From positions 72,044,899 through 72,108,898 of the forward strand of contig JARWIR010000001.1 of NCBI GenBank assembly GCA_029959085.1: DNA of 64,000 nucleotides, in the 5' to 3' direction. A program made the position numbers and the translations under genes. Below are positions 11,356 to 21,493 of the stretch, in pieces; the stretch's first letter is position 1; each line of letters begins with the position of its first letter. The notes under the pieces are model-generated. The model ran no database searches. It was given only the letters and a program-made list of their open reading frames with translations, and was not told the DNA's origin. The DNA comes from Nemophila menziesii (Eukaryota; Streptophyta; Magnoliopsida; Boraginales; Hydrophyllaceae).

Positions 11356-12394
11356 TGGTGGTCCTTTGTGTGTTCTAAATAAATGCAATAAATAATCGAA
11401 CCACAACCGCAAGTGTACGGTTGTCCCAAGTAGTATAATTGATAAAACAGATTCGTTCCAAGGACGGGATGGTTGACAACAATGCCTATCTATTAATGAT
11501 TGATTGCACTTATGAAAACAAATAAAGATAATATGTTTGTTTGGTTTTGTATTAATGCTAAGTAAATGAAAGACAATTATTAAAATGCAAAAAAAAGCTA
11601 AGACACAAGTAAAATGATGTAAAACGCAATATGAGAAGTAGCACTTGAGAACGCAAGGATCCTCCCAATCCTATTTCCAAACTTATGTTGTTTAAGGGCT
11701 AAATTGGTCAATTACAATGGTCGGGATTCTAAATTCCTTATACCCCCGTCAGGGTGGACTATAAGGCGATCCTAGAGTGTCACTAGTCCCGTCAGGGTAA
11801 ATATGATCCACTTTTGGATGATTAAGTTTTATTACCTCATTGGCCCTAGAATTAGCTAAGTTCGTCAGAATCAATAGCTTCTATCCTAGATTGAATAAAT
11901 GGTTCTGTACCTAAACCCTCCGTCAGGATGATCCAATCGCCACTAATTGGAATAGCCTAGATACTAACACCTGTTCCTAGTTCATGACGCTAAAAACAGT
12001 AAACATTCTCAATTTATCGAAAAGAGTAAAAGCCCCTAATCTAGTTTAATTTAACAGAAACCCAAATTCAACATTCGTTATTCAATACGATTGGGATTCA
12101 CCCATTGTTTGTTCTCAAGCACTATGAAAAGTTTAGCTCATATTAAAAAGAAAAACTAAATTAAATGTAAAGGAGTTCATATTTGATTACAAAATTAAAG
12201 ATAAGAAAAACCTAATTTCCGGAATAGGAATGACTACGAACGGAGATATAGACCCTCTCCAGCTCTTGTAGCTTCTTCTTTCTTCCTTCCGTTGACTTAC
12301 CTCTGGTGTTTAATCTTGTAGAATGTGAATTGTATGTAAAATAGAAGTCCAGAACTCCTTTTATAAGTATAAATTCGGACTTGGACTTAGGCTT
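11356..12394 (-). repeat. Element 1, 5' LTR, first part (interrupted by element 2)
   Basis: Matches 193-1234 of the 3' LTR closely. It stops at GGCTT (12390-12394), where element 2 begins; the rest of the LTR is at 18647-19174. Confidence 0.9.
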
Positions 12395-13571
12395 TGAAAG
12401 TCCTAGAGGGGGGGTGAATAGGATTACTAATAAGATTAATGCCTAATTAAAAATCTTTTGGACAATAATAAGTTTAAGAGAAAAACTTCTAAGACAACTA
12501 ATATATCAAACACTTATGGGATCATGCATATGATAAGCTAGAGGTTCGATATATAAGTTTAACATGTAAAACGAGTTTCTATTTTCTTACTACTCTAGAT
12601 GACAATAGGTTGATTAACTAGATAAACATTATTACGATATTTATACTAGCAAGTAATCAAACATATAAAGTGCGGAAAGTAAATAGAGTAGGGATAGAAA
12701 GATACACGAGATTTATAGTGGTTCGGTTTCCCTACATCCACTACCTAAGGAAGCCTCCTTAGGATTTCAAGCTTTTCACTAAGCTTCTGTGTCTCTCTTA
12801 ACCGGGTCGAGAACACAATAACCCTTACAACCTCTTCGATAACACGAAGGACAAACACTTGTGCTATCGCAACACAAGGACAACCTCTTCGAAACCACGA
12901 AGGACAATCACTTGTGTAATCACAACACAAGGATACCAAGTATACTCCCTATACTTGAATTCTCTCTTAATCTATCTATTACAAGACCTAGACTTAAGAG
13001 GATAGATACAAAGTGTTTAAAGGGGTGCAAACAACTTTGCTAGATAATCTCCTAATGAGTAGATATGACTATAAGCATGTAAACTCCTCTTGAGTAGATA
13101 ATAACTTTGAAGCTCCTTTTGATTTACTCCTTGAATGAGTAGATATGACAAGTTGATTGATCAAGCTTGAATTGATTCTATGTAAGCTAGAGACCTATTA
13201 TTGATGTGTAAGAATGATTAGAATTGGATTGGTAAGAGGTGGTTTCTTGAATGTGATAAAGCTTTCTTTTATAGACATTTCTGACCTCTGGGCGGTATAC
13301 CGGTGAATCGGGCGGTATACCGGTGATGCTTGTCTTCTAGTCAACGGGAAAATCCACGTGGCTTGTGACCGTTAGGCAACGGCTCTTTCTCGGCGGTATG
13401 CCGGCCATTGGGCGGTATGCCGGCCCACCAAATCAATTTCCTTGAAAAATTAAGTTAGAACACAAGGAGAAATAGTGTTAAGTTAGGGCAAGTATAAAGC
13501 ACTATTTCAGGGGTAATTAAAACACGATTTGGCAAATATTAAAACAAGATTAAAAGGACGTAAGGCCAACA
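12395..13571 (-). repeat. Element 2, 3' LTR
   Basis: 1177 bp, starting (plus strand) TGAAAGTCCTAGAGG and ending GGCCAACA. On the transcribed minus strand, U3 holds four palindromes (CGGTATACCG twice, CGGTATGCCG twice; about 13290-13425), a G-box CCACGTGG at 13354-13361, and a TATAAAAG box at 13266-13273 immediately downstream. Confidence 0.9.
13266..13425 (-). promoter_or_regulatory. Element 2 U3 promoter module: palindromes, G-box, TATA
   Basis: Read on the minus strand, two CGGTATGCCG-like palindromes, then CCACGTGG, then two CGGTATACCG palindromes, end about 14 bp before TATAAAAG (13266-13273). The same module is in the other LTR (18341-18500), with one palindrome mutated. Promoter role is inferred from position in U3. 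Confidence 0.6.
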
Positions 13572-13590
13572 ATCTCCCCCTTTTTGATGT
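13572..13590 (-). promoter_or_regulatory. Element 2 terminal polypurine tract
   Basis: Minus strand AAAAAGGGGGAGATT borders the 3' LTR. Additional AGGGGGAG tracts occur at about 13680, 13745 and 13838. The last lies in a 28-bp block that is identical at the equivalent place in the Sirevirus at 52149-52330. Confidence 0.75.
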
Positions 13591-14547
13591 TTGACAAATC
13601 GAAAACACAAGTTTGCCAATAAAGAGTTTTTAACAAATGAAAACCTTTAAATGAGTTATCGATTGGTAAATGAAGTAACTCCCCCTTACTCTATGCATAA
13701 GGTATTTTTATAAAAAGGTTTCGTGAAACAATTCATTTAAAAAACTCCCCCTTACACAAGGCATAATAACAATGCAAAATTGTGTTCAAAGATACTTTAT
13801 GGTTTATAAAACTTTTAAGTTTGTATCTTTGATCTTTCTCCCCCTTTGTCAACAACAAAAAGAATTAGTGAATAATATAGAAGAAAAGTCTCTTAGGGGT
13901 GAAAGCGTATTTTTTCAAAATTTGAGGGACTTAGATGGAAAAGTTGGGAAACATAAGTACCATTTTTCAAATTTTAAAGAAAGGAATTTTGACCATTTTA
14001 AAATATCACCAAGGGACCTTTGTGCCATTTTTTTTTAAAAATGTAGGGGCTATAAAAAGCAATTTTTAACACAAATAGAAATTTGAAAGCACCTACAACA
14101 CCAAGAAAATGTTAGAAATATCACAATACACTAAGAGATAATATGGAAGATCATTTATCCAACAAGGAGGATTAAACAAGCAAGATTTCCTATAAAAGGT
14201 AAGCAAGATTAGTGACGAGTAATGAGTAGCATAACTTACGGGAATAGCAAATGAAATGAAAGCAATAAAATCGCAATAGATAATAAAAACATCCAAATAT
14301 CCATAACAAGATTAAAGACATCCAAAACAATTAATTATCCAAAGTAAAAACATAGCATACTAACCAAATATCCAAATAAAAACACATAGCATCCTAAAAC
14401 ATTATCCAAATTAAACCAAGTAGCAATAACATTCTAAATGTCCAAAACACGGACCCAAAAGTATTCAAGGCACGAAATAGGATAAAGCATAGTCAACTAA
14501 AAAACAAATAGGATAATATGAAAATAAAAAGCACCCAACTATAACAA
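13591..14547 (-). other. Element 2, 3' non-coding region with repeated PPTs
   Basis: AT-rich, no supported protein. Contains the extra polypurine tracts noted for the terminal PPT. Short open frames here are uninformative. Confidence 0.6.
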
Positions 14548-15681
14548 TTAACGATTATCCCGAGGAGAGCGGCTTCTAGAACGGCGGCGGGAATGAGACA
14601 CATCATCCTTAATGCAAGACACATCTTGAGCAAGATTCTCCAATTTTCCTTCAAACACCTCAAATTTTCTTTCCACAAAATTGATAAAACGGTTAAGTGT
14701 AGCTTCAATTCGAGAGATATTAGAGGAATCCTCATGTATGGGATGGTTTTGTGTAGGCTCATTTTGAATAGGAGAGGCCGGGATAGGTGGACCGGTGACA
14801 CGCGAAGAAGATGAAAGAATATTAGAGATAGTATCTTGATCCCCAAGGTTATTGACATGATTTTCCGGAATATATTCATTATTGTAAATCACAAACTTCA
14901 TTTTCCTAACGGCTTTGTAATTTATGACCCAATTTGAGTTGAAGCTTTTTGAAAGAGAATTTTCGAGATTAAAACCAAGGTGATTAAAAATAGTGGAAAG
15001 AGCTAAACCATAGGGGACACTATTGGTGTTAAGAAAAGCATGATTCATCATCTTGATCATGATAGCGGGAAAATTGATAGGCTCGTTGTGATAAATACGA
15101 TAAAGAATGTAAGCTTCATAAGGGGAAATATTAGCATCGTGTTTGTTTTTGCAAAACAAACCATTTAGAACAATTTTGTAAGCAATTTGAAAATCGGGTG
15201 TGAAATCATATGACCTCCAATGTTTAGACTCGGGATTAATTGAGGCCGGATTAACTAAATGGGATTCCATAAAGGCTTCAACAAGAGGGATAGTAGTTAT
15301 ATCAAGAACACCCCAATTAATATTCCAAAAAGAGCTAAAACCCGAAGTTTTGAGATTAAAAACGGAGCCAAGAAGGGTTTCATCAATTTTAACAATTTTT
15401 CCATTGATTTTAGAAGAAATGAAGTTCCTATCATAATTATATTGGAAGTTTTTGTAAAATTCTTGACAAAAACTAGTAGCAACATTGGATTCAATTGAAA
15501 GGAAAGGAACAAGCCCTTGTGAATCAAGATGAGTAAAAAAGCTATTACCGGAGGGAAATGCGGAGGATTCAACCTTTCTACCCGGTTGAATATCGAAAGG
15601 CTTTGAAGGTGGAGGAGGATTAGATGAGCTTCCGGTATTCTTTCTTGTAGAGGATGAAGAGGCTTCTTTCCTTGGACCCAT
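14548..15681 (-). CDS. Element 2 env-like third ORF, 377 aa, uninterrupted
   Basis: Starts at ATG 15681 with MGPRKEASSSS, a Ser/Pro-rich N-terminus. A globular part (about residues 60-270) follows with FCQEFYKNFQYNYDRNF and KIVKIDETLLGSVFNLKTSG. This pattern resembles the plant transposon protein domain seen after pol in Athila and Sirevirus elements. A predicted coiled coil lies near residues 320-355 (RIEATLNRFINFVERKFEVF), and the C-terminus is Arg/Ser-rich (RRRSRSRSPRDNR). There is no obvious signal peptide or hydrophobic span, so the name env-like reflects position only. It is open across its full length although pol is gone. Palindromes and a TATA-like site lie upstream. Function is unknown. 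Confidence 0.7.
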   Translation of the reverse strand: MGPRKEASSSSTRKNTGSSSNPPPPSKPFDIQPGRKVESSAFPSGNSFFTHLDSQGLVPFLSIESNVATSFCQEFYKNFQYNYDRNFISSKINGKIVKIDETLLGSVFNLKTSGFSSFWNINWGVLDITTIPLVEAFMESHLVNPASINPESKHWRSYDFTPDFQIAYKIVLNGLFCKNKHDANISPYEAYILYRIYHNEPINFPAIMIKMMNHAFLNTNSVPYGLALSTIFNHLGFNLENSLSKSFNSNWVINYKAVRKMKFVIYNNEYIPENHVNNLGDQDTISNILSSSSRVTGPPIPASPIQNEPTQNHPIHEDSSNISRIEATLNRFINFVERKFEVFEGKLENLAQDVSCIKDDVSHSRRRSRSRSPRDNR

Positions 15682-15828
15682 AGCAAGAGATGATGAAGAT
15701 GATTGAAGGATATGGGTTTTAGAGAAGATTAATGGATGAAGAAGATGGATAATGGCCGATTTGCAGAGAGAATCGTGAAGGAGAGGAGGTTAGGGTTTGA
15801 AGAAAGAAAAGAAATGGGTATTGGAAAG

Positions 15829-15960
15829 CCTTTAAAACGATTTCGTAACTGCAGAAAAACCCCGACCGGTATGCCGCTGGATTTACCGGTATGCCGGTCC
15901 AGTAAAACAAGGATTCTGTTCAAGCCCGCCGGTATGCCGGCGGAAAGCCCGGTATGCCGC
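15829..15960 (-). promoter_or_regulatory. Putative internal promoter of element 2 env-like ORF
   Basis: Four CGGTATGCCG palindromes (about 15868, 15889, 15930 and 15950) lie upstream of a TTTTAAAGG TATA-like site at 15829-15837. A leader of CT-rich plant 5'-UTR type containing AAACCCTAA precedes the ATG at 15681. The palindromes match those in the U3 of the same element. Confidence 0.5.
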
Positions 15961-16359
15961 TCAACTCTCGAAAATAGGGATAAAAAAATGCTCGAAATTA
16001 GCCCGAAACCTCCCCAATGGTTAGATAATGTAAAAATATAATTGGGGCAATTTTTATTTTTGAAAACAAGTAAGTAAAAAGGGCTAGAACATAAAAACAG
16101 ATAATTTCCTAAGAAACCTATACTTTCTAAAAAGTACAAAAAGACCCAAAGAAAAAACTTAGCAATGTCATGCATGATACAAGGGTAAAGCTTAAAAGAT
16201 AATAGCACAAAGAGAATAAAACACATAACCACATAATAAAACACAAACTAAAAAAGAAAAGAAGGAAAGAATTCACCGGATTTTTCTTTTACGAGATTTG
16301 AGCGTCTTTTTGTATATCATTTCAATTTCTTGACGCTCAACACCTACAATAAAATATTA
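15961..16359 (-). other. Element 2 spacer between gag remnant and promoter
   Basis: No coding sequence recognised; this is where protease, integrase, RT and RNase H would stand in a full Sirevirus. It marks the site of the pol deletion. Confidence 0.55.
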
Positions 16360-16950
16360 CTATGGTATCCAAGGTGAAATGGATCCTGGAACACGATTAG
16401 TGCTTTTCACGATCCATGTCGGTTTTTCCCACGAGGGTATCAAAGAATCGTATTCAAGTTGTTTGTGGTAAAGACACGAAGAAACATGATGACTGGGTTT
16501 ACCACAATAATTACAAGTACTTCTTTTGCAAATAGAAGTATCACGAGAAGGTTTTGAACACGGATTTTTCTCATTATTTTGTAAAATCAACTTTTCACTC
16601 AAAAAAAGTTTTTCTTTAAAAAGATCATTTTCATCAAATGGAGTGACATTTAAATAGGGATGATTTTCTAAAGTTTTAAGAGCAAGTGAAAATGCTTCAT
16701 CTACTTTTTCAAAACCTTCTATATTTTTCTTCATCGAATGTTGACTTTTGTTGGAAGAGAAAATATTTTCGAAACAAGGGTTTTTAGTATTCCCCAAAAC
16801 ATCATCTAAAGTGATACAACAATTAAAAAAATTCTTTTGCTCAACTTTAGTCTTTTTCAACAAAAGGTTATTCAAATGGATTTGGGAATCAAGAATTTTT
16901 AGAAGGGATGAAATATGCCTAATATCATCATAATTATATGGAGGAGACAA
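16360..16950 (-). pseudogene. Element 2 gag, C-terminal part with CCHC knuckle
   Basis: Contains CNYCGKPSHHVSSCLYH, a zinc-knuckle-like motif, followed by LIPSWEKPTWIVK, matching the gag C-terminus of the Sirevirus at 55603-56697 (LMPLWERPIWAIK). It is in the same frame as the N-terminal part but separated by a stop near 17020. The central gag is missing. Confidence 0.7.
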
Positions 16951-17019
16951 AGAGTTAGGATAGATTGATACCTCATGGTTTGGTTTAGGATTGTCATGAG
17001 ATTCATCATGAGTTAAGCT

Positions 17020-17412
17020 CTATTTTTCTTCGTTATTCTTGACAATCCCATATAGAAACTCCAAACGATCCCAAAGCTCTTTTGCGGAGTTACAATCTAA
17101 CATTTGTGAGAAAATCTCTTCGGATATTCCACAAATTAGAGTGTACATCGGTTTTGCATTTTGAGTAAGCTTAGCATTATCCTCATCGGTGAGTTCATCA
17201 TAATCTATTTCTTCTTGATTTAGCTTAAGAACTCCCGCTTCATTTGACTCCTTTTTATATGGAACGAATGGACCTTCCATAACGATTCTCCAATGATCGG
17301 GATCTTCGGCTTTGATAAATTTCTCCATTTTTGTTCTCCAAGTAAAATAGTAAGTTCCTACAAAAAGTGGAGGTCGAGTAGAAGACGACTTTTCCAAAAG
17401 ATTAAATTCCAT
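17020..17412 (-). pseudogene. Element 2 gag, N-terminal part
   Basis: Starts MEFNLLEKSSSTRPPLFVGT; YYFTWRTKMEKFIKAED and AKELWDRLEFLYG are typical of copia gag. It parallels 56770-57396 (STRPPLFVGKDYFGWKKKM). It ends early at a TAG (17020-17022), and the middle of gag has been deleted relative to the other Sirevirus. Confidence 0.75.
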
Positions 17413-17454
17413 ATCGTTGACTCTACTAACGATTAAGCTATTTACGTAGAGTTA

Positions 17455-17466
17455 GGCTCTGATACC
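17455..17466 (-). promoter_or_regulatory. Element 2 primer binding site, initiator tRNA-Met
   Basis: Minus strand TGGTATCAGAGC adjoins the end of the 5' LTR (17470) with a three-base gap. Standard copia PBS. Confidence 0.9.
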
Positions 17467-17469
17467 AAT

Positions 17470-18646
17470 TGAAAGTCCTAGAGGGGGGGTGAATAGGATT
17501 ACTAATAAGATTAATGCCTAATTAAAAATCTTTTGGACAATAATAAGTTTAAGAGAAAAACTTCTAAGACAACTAATATATCAAACACTTATGGGATCAT
17601 GCATAGGATAAGCTAGAGGTTCGATATATAAGTTTAACATGTAAAACGAGTTTCTATTTTCTTACTACTCTAGATGACAATAGGTTGATTAACTAGATAA
17701 ACATTATTACGATATTTATACTAGCAAGTAATCAAACATATAAAGTGCGGAAAGTAAATAGAGTAGGGATAGAAAGATACACGAGATTTATAGTGGTTCG
17801 GTTTCCCTACATCCACTACCTAAGGAAGCCTCCTTAGGATTTCAAGCTTTTCACTAAGCTTCCGTGTCTCTCTTAACCGGGTCGAGAACACAATAACCCT
17901 TACAACCTCTTCGATAACACGAAGGACAAACACTTGTGCTATCGCAACACAAGGACAACCTCTTCGAAACCACGAAGGACAATCACTTGTGTAATCACAA
18001 CACAAGGATACCAAGTATACTCCCTATACTTGAATTCTCTCTTAATCTATCTATTACAAGACCTAGACTTAAGAGGATAGATATAAAGTGTTTAAAGGGG
18101 TGCAAACAACTTTGCTAGATAATCTCCTAATGAGTAGATATGACTATAAGCATGTAAACTCCTCTTGAGTAGATAATAACTTTGAAGCTCCTTTTGATTT
18201 ACTCCTTGAATGAGTAGATATGACAAGTTGATTGATCAAGCTTGAATTGATTCTATGTAAGCTTGAGACCTCTTATTGATGTGTAAGAATGATTAGAATT
18301 GGATTGGTAAGAGGTGGTTTCTTGAATGTGATAAAGCTCTCTTTTATAGACATTTCTGACCTCTGGGCGGTATACCGGTGAATCGGGCGGTATACCGGTG
18401 ATGCTTGTCTTCTAGTCAACGGGAAAATCCACGTGGCTTGTGACCGTTAGGCAACGGCTCTTTCTCGGTGGTATGCCGGCCATTGGGCGGTATGCCGGCC
18501 CACCAAATCAATTTCCTTGAAAAATTAAGTTAGAACACAAGGAGAAATAGTGTTAAGTTAGGGAAAATATAAAGCACTATTTCGGGGGTAATTAAAACAC
18601 GATTTGGCAAATATTAAAACAAGATTAAAAGGACGTTAGGCCAACA
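17470..18646 (-). repeat. Element 2, 5' LTR
   Basis: 1177 bp, same length as the 3' LTR, with about 1% mismatches by eye. The G-box is at 18430-18435 and the TATA box at 18341-18348. Confidence 0.9.
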
Positions 18647-19174
18647 GGCTTTTAATTAAATGAAATATAAAAGGCCCAAGTCCACTAACTTAGCCCAAAA
18701 TCCCGTAACTGCGGATATACCTTCACTAAAACGGTTTTTCCCGATTCGTTATGACTCCGATTGACCTCATTCCAGTTGCTAAATTTCCGTAACTCGATAG
18801 GGAGTGTTTTCTCTTCAAAGGTCAGCAGCTAAATCATCGCTTAAGCACCTCGAAATCAGAAATCTATGGCCTGGAAAATGGATTTTCAGCTCTAAAAATA
18901 ATATTTTCGGGATCTATCTTCAAGTCTTGACTCTATCTCTTGATCTTTGACTTTCTCCTCGGATTCCTCTTCTAGCTAACATCTAAAACCTGTAAACTAT
19001 ACACTAAAAATACCAATATTAAGCGCAAAAGCTTAATAAATCAAAAATGCTAGAAATAAAAGTGGAAAATCATATTATTGCATATTTAGTCCAAAAGTCT
19101 ATCAAAATGATTAAATAAACACCAAAAATGATGTCTCCTAAGGGTCGAAAATAAGAACAATTAAGGAGACATCA
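18647..19174 (-). repeat. Element 1, 5' LTR, second part
   Basis: Continues the LTR split at 12394. The first five bases (GGCTT) are the element 2 target duplication. It ends GGAGACATCA and is followed by AAAGG, the duplication of element 1. Confidence 0.9.
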
Positions 19175-19179
19175 AAAGG

Positions 19180-19549
19180 CTAGGTAAAATTTAGAATCCT
19201 TGTTAATATATAATGCTTAATGTGACAGGTTAGAATAACAATTTAGTAATCCTAATCTATTTGACTTACTTTCATATTTATTTATTTGTATTATTTATTT
19301 ATTCGCATTAGATAGTTATTCGTATTATTTTATCTTTTTATATTTTATTCTAAACATCTAAATTCATCTACGCTTGTTAAATATAAGTAGATCTAACGGA
19401 TTAAATCCCTGCGAACGAACTTGACTTATCATTAAAACTTGCAAACGATCTGTGATACTTGCAGTGAGTTCCGTGGTTCTCAAGGGTGTGTGCTCTTTAT
19501 TATTATTCTTATTTATCTATTTATTTATCACACCATTGCCCCCACCAAG
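19180..19549 (+). repeat. Element 3, 5' LTR, right part
   Basis: From TTAAATTCATC (about 19367) onward it matches the 3' LTR at about 24691-24880. It ends CCACCA immediately before the PBS region. Confidence 0.8.
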
Positions 19550-19554
19550 TTTTT

Positions 19555-19572
19555 GGCGCCGCTGCCGGGGAT
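19555..19572 (+). promoter_or_regulatory. Element 3 primer binding site, tRNA-Asp type
   Basis: TGGCGCCGCTGCCGGGGA follows the 5' LTR end by a few bases, the same type as in element 1. Confidence 0.85.
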
Positions 19573-19676
19573 TTATCTTTAAGTTAAATTTGTTTTGTGT
19601 TTATTTAGCGTAGAAGTTTTTATTTGTTTTTAGTTTTACGCGTTTTCCTTTTAGTCTCTTCTCAGGTTTATTAGGT

Positions 19677-20508
19677 ATGGAGAATTATTACGCACAAAAT
19701 ATGCATGGGGCCCGAAGTCAAAATTTTTATCAAGAAGGTTCGAGCTATCAATTTCAAGCTCCACCACAACCCATGCGTAATCCACAAAATGAAGCTATAA
19801 AAGGAATGATGGATAAATTATTGATTCTGGTTCAAAATTGTGTGCAGCTCAACAATGAAACATCCAGGGAGCAAGCTGCAAAAGTGGAAGCCTTGGAGAC
19901 ACAAGTCACTCAAGTGACCAAATCTTCTCTAAAATTCCAACAAGAACTTCCACCGTTAATCTGAAGTGTAATAGAAGAACAGGTTCAACAAGCACTTCCG
20001 TCTCACCCTTTTGAAAGTATAAATTATTTGGAAAACATGGTAGATCAAAATGCGGCAAAGATAGATGCTAATACAACCTTAATACGTTCTATGCACCAAA
20101 GCAATGGAGCAAAGATTAACAAACCTCACTAAGATCAATCAACAGTTACAACAAGAATTACATAAAAAACTGGGTTATAGCAATGTTGGGTTCGAAATTT
20201 CAACCGTAGCAGAACCAACCAAGCTTAGCTTAGAAGAAGTAATTGTTAAAGATCAAATTGCGAAGGAGGTTGATCCAGAATTCAAACATGTGGAAGAAGA
20301 AAGAGAACCCGATAAAGAAGAGACAACCGCACAAAAGGTGCAAAAAGAAGAAGACAAGGCGGAGACACCGCCTACACATCCGTTACTATCACCACCTCAT
20401 CTACAGAGAATTACATATCCTAGTGGTGATACTAAATCTGAAACGTCAAGCCCTGAAAAAATCATTGTTCCTATACTCGAAGTCCCATACATGCAAACTG
20501 GCCCAGGT
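19677..20508 (+). pseudogene. Element 3 gag-like coiled-coil ORF (frameshifted)
   Basis: Open blocks 19677-19964 and 20104-20508. The first starts MENYYAQNMHGARSQ and has a Glu/Gln/Thr-rich helix (REQAAKVEALETQVTQ). The second has LTNLTKINQQLQQELHKK, then an acidic stretch and a proline-rich end. No capsid (retrotrans_gag) core and no zinc knuckle are visible. A stop, a frameshift near 20095 and an A8 run at 20509-20516 interrupt it. Element 5 has a similar protein (32143-32903). Its role is unknown; gag-like is by position. Confidence 0.55.
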
Positions 20509-20519
20509 AAAAAAAATTG

Positions 20520-21493
20520 ATGATGAGGCCACTGAAATCGATAGCGATGTTTGGTTCGATGTTGTTGAAGAGTTCAGCCTTCAAGAAGAGGAGGAAGTGG
20601 GATCACCACAAGTTCCACTTAATGAGCTAGATATTCCGAAAAGGGAAGAACAAAGCAGGATATGCATAAAGGACGTAATCGCATATAAAGAGCCTACATC
20701 ACCGAGTGTAGAAGTTGAGATCGAGAATAGGGACCGTATTAAAGAAAGCTTGACAACCATTCCGAAGAAGCTACCACAAAAGATGCAAGATCTTGGAGCT
20801 TTATATCTCCACATTAATATAGGTGGTAATTTCAAAGCTAAAGCGATGTGTAACTTGGGTTCAGGAAGGAATATCATGCCCAAGAGTCTGTTCGAGAAGT
20901 TAGGCATGAGAGATGCCAAAAGAAAAGATATTGATTTGCTGCTCCTAGATAATTCAACGATAAAGCCATGGGGAGTCATTGAAGACGTGCTTGTTCAAGT
21001 AGGTACTTTAACTATACCTACAGATTTTGTTATTCTTGATAGCATTGCAGGTCAACATGTTCCATTGATACTTGGACGCCCATTCTTGGCGACAAGTCAC
21101 AACATTGATATTCATAGGGGAACCGTGACTTTCCGAATGGGAAAAGAATCTAAAACATTCCACTTGGTGGATGAAAAGCATGAGGAATCACGTATAGAAA
21201 AAGCCCCGGCACTCCGAGTTGTGACAAAGGAAATTAAAAAGAAAGTCCACAATAAACCCGTGAAAAAGAGAATCAAAAGTGATTTTGGGGTTGGTGACAT
21301 GGTTGCATGGAAAGGCCCCAAACAAGAGAATAGACCACGGGGATTCAAGGATTCGTGGATGGGTCCGTTTGTAGTTACGAGAGTTATTTCGTCGAAACGG
21401 ATTGAAATACAAGCTAAGAAGGGTCACAAACTTCGGATAGTAGATGAGCATAACCTAACCCGTTGTTGGGGAGGTTATGTACGCAAGCCTTGA
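20520..21493 (+). pseudogene. Element 3 protease-like domain fused to integrase C-terminus
   Basis: A retropepsin-like part runs from about 20780: LGALYLHINIGG, CNLGSGRNIMPKSLF, and VPLILGRPFLAT. The catalytic Asp expected in the DLG/DTG motif is Asn here. After about 80 residues it passes directly into an integrase C-terminal segment (FGVGDMVAWKG, RPRGFKDSWMGPFVVTRV, LRIVDEHNLTRCWGGY) and stops at 21491-21493. RT, RNase H and the integrase catalytic core are missing between them. The frame joins the gag-like block only through a shift at the A8 run. Confidence 0.75.

Larger units (their letters stand above)
12395..18646 (-). mobile_element. Element 2: Sirevirus-type Ty1/copia element without pol
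   Basis: LTRs 12395-13571 and 17470-18646 are both exactly 1177 bp, TG...CA, with roughly eleven mismatches by eye. The flanking duplication GGCTT is at 12390-12394 and 18647-18651. The PBS matches initiator tRNA-Met (minus strand TGGTATCAGAGC, 17455-17466). Several AAAGGGGGAG tracts precede the 3' LTR, a described Sirevirus trait. Between the LTRs are only gag remnants and an env-like ORF. No RT, RNase H or integrase is present, so mobility would need a helper. Confidence 0.88.
193..19174 (-). mobile_element. Element 1: Athila-type Ty3/gypsy LTR retrotransposon, complete but decayed, with nested element 2
   Basis: LTRs are at 193-1752 and at 11356-12394 joined to 18652-19174 (about 1560 bp each, TG...CA ends). 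The flanking 5-bp duplication AAAGG is perfect. The PBS complements the tRNA-Asp 3' end, as in Athila elements. Order on the minus strand is gag, protease, RT, RNase H, integrase, then a third ORF after pol. RT precedes integrase directly, which is the gypsy order. Each reading frame carries stops or frameshifts, so the element is no longer autonomous. Element 2 (12395-18646) interrupts its 5' LTR. The Athila assignment rests on the PBS, the third ORF and the FMDD-type RT. Confidence 0.9.

Noticed and set aside
12745..12939. Repeated 64-codon frame (also at 17820-18014)
   Set aside because: It is in both LTRs of element 2, so its repetition reflects the LTR, not a gene.
14493..14879. 128-codon frame overlapping the env-like ORF
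   Set aside because: Shadow in another frame of the 377-codon ORF.
14548..15681. Viral envelope gene
   Set aside because: No signal peptide, fusion peptide or membrane span visible; only the position is env-like.
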